NCBI GenBank assembly: GCA_011033025.1
Contig: WFMF01000174.1
Span: 124,001-188,000, forward strand
Source: Beroe forskalii
Taxonomy: Eukaryota; Ctenophora; Nuda; Beroida; Beroidae
Direction of reading: 5' to 3'
Length of the DNA: 64,000 nt
Shown here: positions 1 through 11,400 of the stretch, in pieces
Position numbering within the stretch: the stretch's first letter is position 1
Layout of the letters: each line of letters starts with the position of its first letter
The notes under the pieces: model-generated
Database searches by the model: none
Told to the model about the DNA's origin: nothing
Seen by the model: only the letters and a program-made list of their open reading frames with translations
Translations under genes and position numbers: made by a program

Positions 1-224
1 TTGTTCTAAAAATTTTACATTTCTGAAATGGCTGTTAATACCCCAGTTCACTGTACAAAAGAGAGACCATTTTTAGTTTGGTACTGGTAGATTTGGGCCT
101 TTCTAAAAATTCTTGTTTTATTAATTCTTGTTTTATTAAAAGGGTGTCCTTTTTGTTGATGAAATTTTGCACATGCTTGAATGGCTTAAATATCTCTCTT
201 GTAGTGGTGTTTAAAGGCTACATT

Positions 225-600
225 TGTGCTAAAGGTCAACTCAGTCACTCTCTACGACATGATAAAGACTTCTTCCTTCTAGATCACCCTCCTCTTCCTC
301 GCCTGAAACAGACACTTCGATCTTTCTCTCATGCTGCCCCATCAATTTGGAACTCAATCCCATATGATATCAGATGTTCAAATGAAATTTCTTTATTCAA
401 GAAGAACTTGAAAACTCACCTATTTTCTATTGCATTTTGTAACTGGATGTAATGTTTGACTTTGATAATTTATGACATGTTTGTAAGAGACGCTTTAGAT
501 AGTGGAGTTAGGTTTTAAGATACTCTCTTTAAACTTTGAATTCTAGAGAACTATAAAGCGTATTATAAGTATTTAACATTTATTTATTTATTATTTTAAC
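225..600 (+). mobile_element. 3' end of a non-LTR retrotransposon (C-terminal ORF tail)
   Basis: A reading frame running to the stop at 450-452 ends in a signature typical of the C-terminus of CR1/Jockey/L2-type LINE reverse transcriptases: 'RSFSHAAPSIWNSIP', then 'IR', then 'FKKNLKTHLF'. It is followed by an AT-rich tail with TTTATTTATTTATT runs, as expected of a 3' UTR. Only the last ~65 residues are recognisable, so this is a 5'-truncated copy. Clade assignment is not possible from this piece alone. Confidence 0.7.
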
Positions 601-689
601 GATGTTAAAGTGTGGAATAAGTGTTTTGTATTTATTTATTTACATTTCTAAGTTATCACAAATTTGGAACCCAATTCAATTCAATTATG

Positions 690-2470
690 ATTTTTTTTAC
701 AGCACAGAACTTGAAATACTGAATTAAGACCTGAAGCAGATTTTCTATGCTGATGATGCAGCCTCAGCTGGGAAACTAGAAAACATCAAGAAATGGTGGT
801 CTAGCCTCCAAAATGATGGCCCTATATATGGCTATCATCCAAAACCCAGTAAAACTTGGTTAATTGTAAAACCAGAGTTTCATGATGCAGCCTCAAAACT
901 GTTTCCTGACATAAATGTTACTGCAGAAGGACATAGGTACTTAGGCTCATACATTGGCTCTGAAGAAGGGAAAGCTAACTTTGTCAATAAGGAGGTTGAT
1001 GAATGGATCAAAGACATTACTGGGCTAGCAGAAATAGCATCATCAGAGCCACAGCTTGCATATGCTGGATTTGTGTATGGTGCTTCAAAAGGTGGAATTT
1101 TCTAGCAAGAACTACACCAGGAGTGTCAGAACTGTTGAGTAGGCTAGAATACCACATTAAAGATGTATTCATTCCAGTAATCCTCGGAAAACTGCATGTC
1201 TCTGAGCAGTTAAGAAAGATATTTGCTTTACCTGCTAGAATGGGTGGTCTCAGCATTGCAAACATTTGTCAAACAGCAGAGTTGGAATATGGAAATTCTA
1301 CACTAGCAATGGAAGATCTGACAAATGCCATATATAACCAAGACAGGGCATTCAAATTTGATGAATCCAACCAAAAATAAAGTCATCACACAGGTCAAGA
1401 AGAATAGACAAACCTTCTATGATCAATATAAGAATGATTTGGAGAAAGAGATCAGTCCTCTTGTACAGCGACAACTAGAACTACTCTCAGAGAAAGGGGC
1501 CTCATCTTGGCTTACATCACTACCCTTGAAAGAATATGGTTTTCTATTGAATAAACAAGAGTTCCAAGATGCCATCAGCTTGAGGTATAACTTGACTTTA
1601 AGCTCATTGAACAGGCCACATTTATGTGTATGTGGTTAGACCACTGTCTAACCTGCAAGCTTGGTGGCTATGTTTCCCTGAGACATGACTCACTGAAAGG
1701 TACCATTGCAAAATTACTAGAACAGGTATGCAAGGACACAGTTGTTGAACCAAGCCTGATACCTATAACCACTGAACAGCTACAAAGGGGTACTGATGTG
1801 AGTGATGGGGCTCGACTTGATGTATGCACAAGAGGTTTCTGGACGCCTTTGGACAGAGCATTTATGGGAGTTGAGTAAATTGAGTCTGATGTTTATTATA
1901 GACTGGAATATTTTGGATATTTTAATTTTTAAGGCACAAACTGAAGTTGGATTTAATGTTTAATATAAGACTAAAATCTTGTGTTCGTATATCTTTCATA
2001 TAGACTGAATAATTTGGATATTGATTCATGGTCACGCTTGAATGGCAAAATATTGCCTCGTGTAATATTAGTGATTGTCTAAGCGTGTTATAAGTATTTT
2101 GAATTTATTTTTATTTATATAAGGGTATTGCACCCACAAGCTCAATCCAATGCAAACACTAGCCTCTTTCAGATGTACAGGAGACACGAGAATGAGAAGA
2201 AAAGCAAATACAATGACAGGGTACTGCAGGTCAGAAAAGGCCACTTTTACACCTCTAGTTTTCAGCACAACTGGAGCATGGGCAACGAAGCAGCTAGGTT
2301 CCTAAAGCACTTGGCGGTGAAATTGAGCAATAAGAGTGGGCAATCCTACAGTGACACTGTTGCCTTCGTGAGGAGGCATAAGATTCGACCTTCTCAAGAC
2401 ATGTGTCATTTCACTCCGGGCTATAGAGGCAAACCCAAGGAAAAACATCAGAAATGGACACACACTTGAT
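690..2470 (+). mobile_element. Decayed reverse-transcriptase element, C-terminal half, interrupted
   Basis: Conceptual translation across several frames shows an RT tail: 'FYADDAASAG' (YADD catalytic box, about 738-770), then 'GYHPKPSKTWLIVKPE', 'RYLGSYIGSEEG' and 'LPARMGGLSI' (about 1228-1257). Next come a Cys/His-containing stretch with 'GGYVSLRHDSL' and 'DGARLDV' (1660-1830). The tail resumes at 2128 with 'YRRHENEKKSKY'. This order is familiar from an invertebrate RT family whose C-terminus carries a possible nuclease-like ARLD/DVRV segment; I cannot name the clade. The reading frame shifts at least three times and is split by an insertion at about 1879-2125, so the copy is dead. The protein is not viral in character. 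Confidence 0.65.
1879..2125 (+). mobile_element. Short insertion inside the RT element, LINE-tail-like
   Basis: The RT-element protein stops at 'DRAFMGVE' and its expected continuation reappears at 2126 ('HPQAQSN'). The intervening ~245 bp is AT-rich and ends in 'AAGCGTGTTATAAGTATTT' followed by TTTATTTTTATTTAT, very like the LINE 3' tail at 550-600. I read it as a 5'-truncated LINE 3' end inserted into the older element. Boundaries are approximate. Confidence 0.5.
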
Positions 2471-3190
2471 CTGAATCTCATACCAAAAAACTGATTACTA
2501 ATTGATTGGGGGACATTTACTCCCATATCTTGTTGTTGAGATAAAAATACAATTTGAAATTTGATTTTTACCCATAAGGCCAGTTCTTATATTCAAACTT
2601 TGCTTTCACCCTTTAGTTTCAGGAGTTTCGATAATTTTTTTATTCATCAGTAATTTATCAAAGTTGTTTTACACTCAGTTTATTCTATAATCAGATTTGT
2701 AATCATGTTTCTCGGTGCTCTGGGATTCCCCAACATCAAATTACATTATATGACATTCATATACATTGCTTTTATATATTGATATTCGTCAGACTGTTGA
2801 AAATATTTTGATTTATTGTTATTTATTGTTATTGCGATACACCATTCATTATGAATGTCTGGTGCTTACTCGAGCTATATAATATTTTACTCTCTTCGGA
2901 GATTTTTTACACAATTAATATATTGGGTTACAGAGGTATTGCCACTTCGAGAAATCAAAAGATTTGTATGATGTCATTTAAAATAAGAATGCACCACATT
3001 AAATCATACATTCTGGAACTTATTCATTGCAGTATTCAATATAAATTTTTTTGAAATATATAATCCAACAATAATTTTCCCACAATATACCGAACTGCAA
3101 AAATGCATGCCTTAATAACCCTTCAAACAACAAGATCACACAATGAAAATCAGAATTTAAGATGCGAGATATCCCCTGATAAACCATCGG
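2471..3190. other. AT-rich spacer, no gene seen
   Basis: No coding signature or clear repeat structure was found here; the sequence is AT-rich and contains short simple runs only. Confidence 0.5.
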
Positions 3191-3193
3191 GTA

Positions 3194-3447
3194 TCAAATT
3201 GAAGGATATGGCAGAAACTGGGAGCTCTGGCACACGAAAAGATTTGCCCCAGTATCCCCTGAAATCAGCACACTCTTGAGCAATGCAAACGACAGTTTTG
3301 TTCTCATTGTACTGATTACATCCCTATATTCCTCATTAGTCTTCTCTGCAATGAGTTCAGCCAGTCTCTTATGAAACACCATTGCTTGAGGTGCCATCCC
3401 TCCTGAAGTGCTGTAAACTAAAGGCGTGAAACTACATTTCTCCACTT
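3194..3447 (-). mobile_element. Second fragment of the same RT-element family
   Basis: On the minus strand this encodes 'CSFTPLVYSTSGGM', then 'LAELIAEKTNEEYRDVI' and 'RTKLSFALLKSVL'. This aligns with the extreme C-terminus of the RT element at 2128-2450 (its 'GHFYTSSFQHNWSMGN', 'HLAVKLSNKSGQSYSD'). It is a separate, oppositely oriented copy of which only ~80 residues remain. It is cut off at about 3447, where the AAATGGTACCATTT repeat block begins. Confidence 0.6.
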
Positions 3448-3449
3448 CG

Positions 3450-4240
3450 AGAAATGAGTTTCATTTGGCAATTTTTTTGCAATTTTTTTGAAATACGACC
3501 ATTTTTTATTCATGATTTTTCAGCAATTTTTTGAAATGGTACCATTTCTGTTTCCAGTTTATGAGAGACATTTTTTTGATTTTTCGCACCATTTCAAAAT
3601 GGTACCATTTATGTTTCTGGTTTCTGCTATTTATGTTCATGAGGTTTTGGGATAGGGAAGTGGGAACACTTAACCATGGCAAACAAACACAACCAAAATA
3701 TGTACTTTGTATAGTTTGAATATAACTTTCATTCATACTATTCAAATTCAAATTCAAATTCAACTTTCATTTCAATGATAGAAAAAGTTGGATCAATGTA
3801 AAAATGATAAATGACTGATTTTTTCAACATTTTGTTTGTCCCAATTGTCACAAAAACCAGTCCAAAACTCAAAAAAAGTATATTGGGACAGGGACATTTG
3901 GGACAATTAGGACTGTGAGTTGTGACACTCCCTCCAATGGTACCATTTTTATGATTTTTGGCACTTTTCTGAAATGGCACAGTTTTTTGTTTCTGGTTTT
4001 TGCATCCTTCTTAAAATGGTACTACCGTTTTTGTTTCAGGCTTTCAGCCCTCATTAAATGGCACCAACTTTGTTTTTTTATTTTTGATTGTTGGCATCAT
4101 TTTCAATTATTACCATTTTCGTTTCCAATTTTTCAGACGTACCCTTTTGACTTGGTACCAAATTTGTGTCCTATTTTTGTGCTTTTTCGAAATGGTACCT
4201 TTTTTGTTCGTGATTTTTGGCAATTTTTTAATATGCTTAA
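3450..4240. repeat. Degenerate 'AAATGGTACCATTT' repeat block
   Basis: The near-palindrome AAATGGTACCATTTTTG recurs at irregular 60-90 bp spacing, separated by 'TTTCTG' and 'ATTTTTGGCA' pieces. The same repeat in a more regular form makes up 16080-17040, so the two blocks are related. It directly precedes the left arm of the inverted-repeat element at 4300 and may be part of it. A gene-like reading through the block is an artefact of the repeat. Confidence 0.6.
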
Positions 4241-4295
4241 ATTTTGGTGCTTTATTGAATCATGCTATGGATGGTTGCCCATCTGGACTCATTTT

Positions 4296-7200
4296 TGCTG
4301 TCAATAGGGGGTTTATATTTAGTCCAACGGATTTTTGCATCGAAATTAAAATCGAAAATAACAAGCTGATTTTACCTGGATAAGTTCCCATTGGGTCCCC
4401 TGAGGTCACACAAAAAAGTCTACTAAATACTAAAATCTGAGTGGGGCAAATATGATTTTTTTCAAATTTCCCTCAGGCACGTAGGCGCATATATTCAAAA
4501 TAGGATATCTCAGCTTCTGAATGAGATACGGACCTCCATGAGCACCTCAAAATGACCGCAATAGTCGAATTATGTTGGGCGGACGAGGTTTATTCAAATT
4601 GAGAAGCCATCACATTTATCACCTCAACAGCAGAGGATTGAAGGGGTTTCCAAATGCTGACAGTAGCTGACAGGATGAAGGGGGTCCAGGTTATGTCAGC
4701 AAAAATTTGGAGATTTTTCATCTACAATATTTCTAACCCAAGTAGTACATTTTTGGGCAGGGGGTAAGCCAACACCAGGGGGAGGCTTGTCAATACCCAA
4801 TGCTGACAGAGGAGAGGGAGGGGGTATGAAATTGTCAACAATTACTTGAACAATATATGTGAGTATATGACAGCTCCCAGATTAATTGGCACATGAACTA
4901 AAGCATTCAGTGAACTAGTGAATAATAACTTATGAACCAGAAACTGTTTTTGGATGCAAAAAATTTGAGCTACCTCTTTGTACTGGATGTGGTATCTTAT
5001 CTTATGATAATGCACTCTTTGAAACTATGAAAATTTATCCAACTTATTGTGCACTTTTGGTAAAACGTGCTGCACTTGCCCAGTTGCACAACATGAATAA
5101 CCACATTGTGTACTCTTATCTCGGAATGGATTATGGACTCTTCAACCCTTCAATAACCAAAACCTTAATAGCCTTGAAAGCTTTAATAGGTCATCAATAC
5201 TAATGTGAATCAGGAGTGAAAAGATTCAGGGCAGTCACAGCCTTGATAAACTCTTAGATTGGGGTGTTGATGTAGGCATCATGTCTGCGAAAGTGACATC
5301 TAAAATTCATTTGGAGTTTTTTAAAGGACGAGTAAAGCGAAATTTAAGGTATACAAAATATTTCATATTATGATAGGTATCATAATTAAAAGCACTTTAG
5401 TCAAAGTCCGATGTTTCTATTCACTTCCTACCGCACGCTATAGCTAAATCAAAGAGCAATTCTAGGCGCAAAATATGATGCATTATGGTCCCCAGTATCA
5501 AATTACATCCTGAGTTCACTATGTAAACACAGTATATATTCCACTGTTTTTGACGGTTTTGATTGATCTTTTTCACGTTTCGATTACTAATTAGATGGAT
5601 TTGTTGGTTTTATTATTGACTCATAGAATTGAGAATTCCGCTAGACGAAGCAAAACAGTGTTTAACCACTCATATGGGATGGATAATTATATCAAAACGC
5701 AAGATTAATAACATACAAAATACATAACATGCAAGGTCGCGTGGATAGGAAGGGGACCAAATTCCGACATCAACTGCATGTTATGTATGATAAATATATG
5801 GAAGGGAATATCTCGTCTTGTAGGTGTGGTAGAATCTTCGTTTTTTAACGATTAGATTAGAGAATTGCCCTAGATTCTGTGTACAACGTCTCAGAACGAT
5901 ATTTGAACAAAATTTCTTCGCTTTACTCGTCCTTTAAGTCTTTTCATGATTTGTAGGAATTCTAGGGGTGCAGAATACTGTATCACATTGATATCAACAC
6001 TTGCAAGTGCTGAGCTCACTGATTACAATCTGCAACCTACTCACTCAATAAATTTATCCATGCAGGTATATTTCTAGCTGCACAGTAATCATTTATAACT
6101 TATAATGGCTTATACTTTCTGGACTTTGCCCATTAAGTCCAGCTGAACCTCAATCAATATCATGAACATATTTATACATTTATTATAAAGTTTAACTGGG
6201 ATGAGTCAGTAGTTTGCTGAGTGAAATAGCCAGGCAATTTGGGAGATGGCTCATAGCCATCTTTGGCTCATTTTTGACTAATCTGCTAAAAAGCCTACAC
6301 TGTACTTGTTCAACAGTATGATTGAAATCATGATGCACATGCTCATTTGTGGATTGCAAAATATGTGTGGCTCATGAATGGTGAAAGTCTTGAATTGTGC
6401 AAGCATCTCAGTCACTTGATTAAAGCAACTCAAATGAAATAACAAGAGTATAAGAGCATCACCAGTGATCTTCGATGATGCTATATATGATTTCCTGGCC
6501 CAAATGGATAGTGGATATTGAGCAAACTTCTTGAAATAGTTTACTAGTTTAATTACCATTCATGCATTCATGGTTGATGAATATTGCATATGATCTAGTT
6601 CTGTTGAAAAATTGAAGCATAACACCCCAGTTATATATGATTGGGATAATGAGCATCACAACTTCATAAATGCAAATATCTATTTCTATGATCTTATTTC
6701 ATAACTTAGATTTTATTTCACAATCAGTGTGTGCCAACTGCAGCTGCCACGAAAATCTCAAAAATTTTGCTGATGTAACCTTGACCCCCTTCCTCCTGTC
6801 AGCTACTGTCAGCATTTGGAAACCCCTTCAATCCTCTGCTGTTGAGGTGATAAATGTGATGGCTTCTCAATTTGAATAAATCATGGTCATAGCAAAAAAT
6901 TGAGCTGCAATGATGAATTCTGCATGATCTTACTAAGCTAAAATATACAAGTTTTCCATACTTTGGAATTACATGGCATTGCATGGTTGTGTTCTAGGGA
7001 AAATTGTAAAAACACATTTTACCTCACTTGGTTGATTGTTGAACTTTTTCAAGGCCTCAGGGGCCATTGTTACTTAAAAATGTGGAATAAGCTCATTATT
7101 TTCTATTCTTAGGAGTAAAGGTAAGAATCTCTGGGCCTGAAATGCACATTTTCACCTGCATCACTCAAATACGCTAGCCGCGTATTGGTTTTTTGACCAT

Positions 7201-7612
7201 ATCTCAAAAAATAAAGGTTTTGGGACCCTAGAAACCTCGTCCGCCCAACATAATTCGACTATTGCGGTCATTTTGAGGTGCTCATGGAGGTCCGTATCTC
7301 ATTCAGAAGCTGAGATATCCTATTTTGAATATATGCGCCTAAGCGCCTGAGGGAAATTTGAAAAAAATCATATTTGCCCCACTCAGATTTTAGTATACTT
7401 TTTTGTGTGACCTCAGGGGACCCAATGGGAACTTATCCAGGTGAAATCAGCTTGTTATTTTCGATTTTAATTTCAGCCCATTTTTATGCGAAAATCCGTT
7501 GGACTAATTAGGGGGATTTAATTTCGGAGGGTTTAATTTAACCCCCCAGTTGGATATAACAAATTGCCAATAGGGGGCTTTCAAGGGGGTTGCCCCCCCT
7601 CTATTGTGGTAT
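4296..7612. mobile_element. Large nested inverted-repeat (foldback) element
   Basis: The left arm at 4300-4591 is repeated in inverted orientation at 7237-7530. Shared landmarks are the CCGTTGGACTAA end, 'TTATCCAGGT', 'GACCTCAGGGGACCC' and 'TGAGATATCCTATTTTG'. A second paired block, 4592-4735 against 6744-6880, continues the arms, and the right arm has about 355 bp extra (6881-7236). The loop holds a TTAA-flanked MITE (5325-5933). The right end (7540-7612) carries 'GTTGGATATAACAAATTGCC' and a CCCCC-rich terminus resembling the ends of the element at 15968-17118. No transposase reading frame was seen, so it is presumably non-autonomous. Confidence 0.65.
5325..5933. mobile_element. MITE with TTAA target duplication
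   Basis: The terminal inverted repeat AGGACGAGTAAAGCGAA starts at 5325 and its reverse complement ends at 5933. Both are flanked immediately by TTAA (5321-5324 and 5934-5937). TTAA duplication is the hallmark of piggyBac-type insertion, although these termini do not begin with the usual CCC. The 609-bp interior has no coding capacity. Its termini share the AGGAC start with the TTAA element at 47072-48573. Confidence 0.75.
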
Positions 7613-7736
7613 TATGGAGTAAATAAGAAAAAAATTTGTTAATCCAAAAAATATTGTTTAAAATGACCAAAAATTCTTATCAAATTTCAAAATATCCCTG
7701 TTCTGCACTCCTTACTCAGTAATTATTCGAATAGAA

Positions 7737-8443
7737 ATGTCAGAAGCGCCTCAGATCAAGTCTGGGCCGACAAGTGCCAGTGGCAAGCATGTTGGAAAGG
7801 TGAAGAACAAGCTCCCTGCAGCTATACAAATCACAGGTATAAGGTATATAAAGCTTTAAAATTAAAACCATGTGGTATCCTTTCCTGTTTTTTCTGTTTA
7901 CTTCCCTTATCAGAATCACTCATTTACCTATGAATAATCAATAAATGTCGTGAATTTTAGATTGTAATCATCGCCCTGAAAATTTCAAATTTTTCCTTGT
8001 CAGTTCTTCATCAGGTTTTTCAAGTCTTCACATGATCCCGTTTAATGTTTGTTGATATATGATAATAAAACATGGCATTTTCAGCGGAGCAGCTCCTCAG
8101 AGAAGCAAAGGAGCGCCAGTTAGAGATAGTTGCTCCCCCGCCTCGACAGAAGATAACAGACCCCACAGAGTTAGCTGAGTATCGCATGAGGAAGAGAAAG
8201 AGCTTTGAAGATAATATCCGGAAAAATAGGTGACTCACTTGTACGTTTTGTCGGAATGTCTACTGCCTAGGTTGGGTTGATGAAAGCACCAACATTGTGG
8301 TATTCTACATTTCAATGGCTGATATTAGTAAAATTCATTTTTCTTCATGTATCCATCAATCCATGCTTTACTCCATGATACTGATCATTAATCCATCACC
8401 CAGATGAATCACGATATTGACTATGATGATGTGGTGAAGCATT

Positions 8444-8496
<53 letters not shown>

Positions 8497-11400
8497 CTCA
8501 GTGTCCCAAAATCACTATCAGAACCTAGATGCCCACTCTGCCCATGAGAAAACAGGACCCTGCCGATAAGCTCTACCAAACAGAGGTTCTGTTTCCCATG
8601 GAGCAGCGTGGGATGTGGCCAGAAGGCCCCCATCCCAGATCTGGTGATTTTTTAATAGGACAAAGTATTCCACGCTACCAGCAAATGACTCATGGCCCGG
8701 CTCGGGCCAACCTTAACTTGTAATAACGAGTCAGGTCAGGGTCATTTCTGGTACTGTTCTTACAGAAGTGGATGACCCGGTCACCTGCGTGGGGATACTC
8801 TCATGGAATTAAAGGTGATTAAAGACAGCTGAGGAAAAGGTAAGATGTTAACGTTATTGCTAGTCAGGATTGTAAATAATAATGTACATAAACGGAAAAT
8901 ATATTGAAAAAAAGAATGAAATGGTAGAATTAAAAATAAACACAGGGAAATTTATTAGGCGTAATTTCCCAAACACTAGGGATTGCATGGTGAGTGCTTG
9001 AGCCTCTACCAAAAGTGGTGGAACACATGGGAGATAAGAGGTATCCTGATTCATGAAAAGAACTGAAATAGAGAAGCCACCAGAATTGGAGGTGGGGAGT
9101 ATGGGTTAATTAAGAGAAAAGAGCAACGACTAGGTTCCTGAGTGCTAGAACATTGTGCCACGCAGAGCACTTTCAATGTTCTGCTTTTCCCCAGTTAGAG
9201 CCAACCGAATAAGCCCTCACAAAACCTTGCCATATCAACTTGGTTTTTCAAGCTGGAACTGTTTGCTGATATACCATTTCGCAGCTAGATTTAGGTAGTT
9301 AACAATATCGTTACTATGATTCAATAAGATAAATGGACTAGGTTATTGTCCCTATATAGGGGTCAATTTTCAAAATAAAAGTCTTAAGCTGCTTTAAGAA
9401 AGAAATGGTGTGAGGATAGTGGATAAAAATGTGTGGAAGTGTTTCAATAGCGAGATTACACTTCAGACAGTTTGAGCTATCAGTAACAATATTCATTTTA
9501 AATCTACTATACCTACAAGTTGAGATTCTCAACAGAAGTTTGTACTGAAACTGGATGGAGCTTGTAATTGTTGGGTTAATGTATACAGATTATTAAAACT
9601 GACACCCAGTTTATAGAACTCGTATTGAGATCTCTACACCATTCCTGGAGGGGCGCCAGGGTCTCAGGGTCAATGTAAGGCATCATTAATCTTCTCAGCC
9701 CCTTGTTTTGATTGGTGAACCTGAGTTTTCTGCTAATATAGTGGAAATATTGACCCGTTCATCGATCGTTAAATATTGGTTACCGACGCCTATGCCCTCA
9801 CAATAGTGTTTGATTGCAACATGAATCATGGAAAATTCAGTTTCCGACATTTCATGAATCAATGTCCCATCTAGTACAGAATTGACCATGGGACAGTAGG
9901 GAATTAGAATCACTGGAGAGGAAATGCGAAATATATAAAATACCCTTGCTAATGAGGCTGTCCTCCCAGAGTTTCCTACCCCATAACCCTGTTATGTCTG
10001 TACTGCCCCACACACACCTATCAACAAAACCAGCATACCCTCGTTGCTGCCCTATTCTTCCATTCCGCTGTAGCAGTCTTTAGCAGGTCTTGAAGGTAAT
10101 CACATCCCTTCTGTGCCACCCCGCTTTCTATGGAGATAAGAGTATTAGTAGGGTATTTAAGCTGTTGTAAGAGAATATCTTTCAAGAGTGATGATAGTTG
10201 GCATCGAAGATCTTAAGGAAGGGTTAATTTGAGACCAATTATGAAATCTGTAGGATAGATCATATCTAAACCTCCTTCTTCCTGGACCTCGTAACTATAT
10301 CCTGCTTGATTTTGTCTCTCTTACAGCCCCAGAGGAAGTGGAAACAAGAGTGTTGAGACGCTGAATAATCAGATTGCTAGGTTTCAGCAGCGGTATAGCT
10401 ATATACGTAAATTGGGGAAAGAATTAATGTCTTAATAATATTTACTTTCCGAGCAATGTTAGGTCTCGCTTGCTCCAAATATCGGTGATATTCTTTGCCT
10501 TTTCCAGCTTAGACTCATAGTTAAGGCGACTTATGTCAGTCAAAGACATGTTGTTATTAAACTCCACGCCCAGGGCAGTGAAGGAATGCTTAACAAAATC
10601 AGAGCCATACTTATTAGTAATACAGTCAGCAGCTCTTGTTATGTTCAGCCTTTACCAAGTGGGGTACACCTTGTCTTAGTAACGTTAGCCCTACACCCCG
10701 AGTGCACCCCAAAACTCCGTGAACTCCTGCACCAACGCGTCTATACACTGAATGCCAGCCTGGGTAAAATATCCGTATCATCTGCAAACAGGCTGAGGAA
10801 AAATATCAGCACCATGGATGTTTATGCCCTTTGTTTCGGGCCTTAAAGATAACTTTGAGGAGCACATCTGAGCCACCAAAAGAAATAGGATTGGGGAAAG
10901 AGGACTGCCCTGATGCAGCCCACGAAAGATATAAATAGGGGGCACTTTAAATAGCCATTCACATTTGCGAAACATACAACCAAAAAAAAAGCTACTTTAA
11001 CCAACTTAATTATATAATTGCCAAAACCTAAGTTTTCCATTGTTTTAATCAAGAATCTGTGCTCCAGAAATCGAAAGCCTTTTCCAGATCCACTTGCAGG
11101 AGAAAACCCTCATCCTCCGGGTTTTTGTTGAAGTACTCAAGCGTAAGACTCATGAGAATAAGGTTATCACATGTACCTTACCCGCCTGAAACCCTGTTTG
11201 GACCTTGTTGATAATAGAGGGTAGAGCTTTGATAATTCTATTTTTGATGATATGAGTAAAAATTTATAATCAACGTTTAATAGAGTAATTGGCCTCCAAT
11301 TCTTTATATAAGACAACTCCATTGAGTCTTGGGTTTAGGGAGAAGAGTAATAATACCGATACGCTGGGAAGGTGACATACAGTTCGTCTCTATTGCTTCT

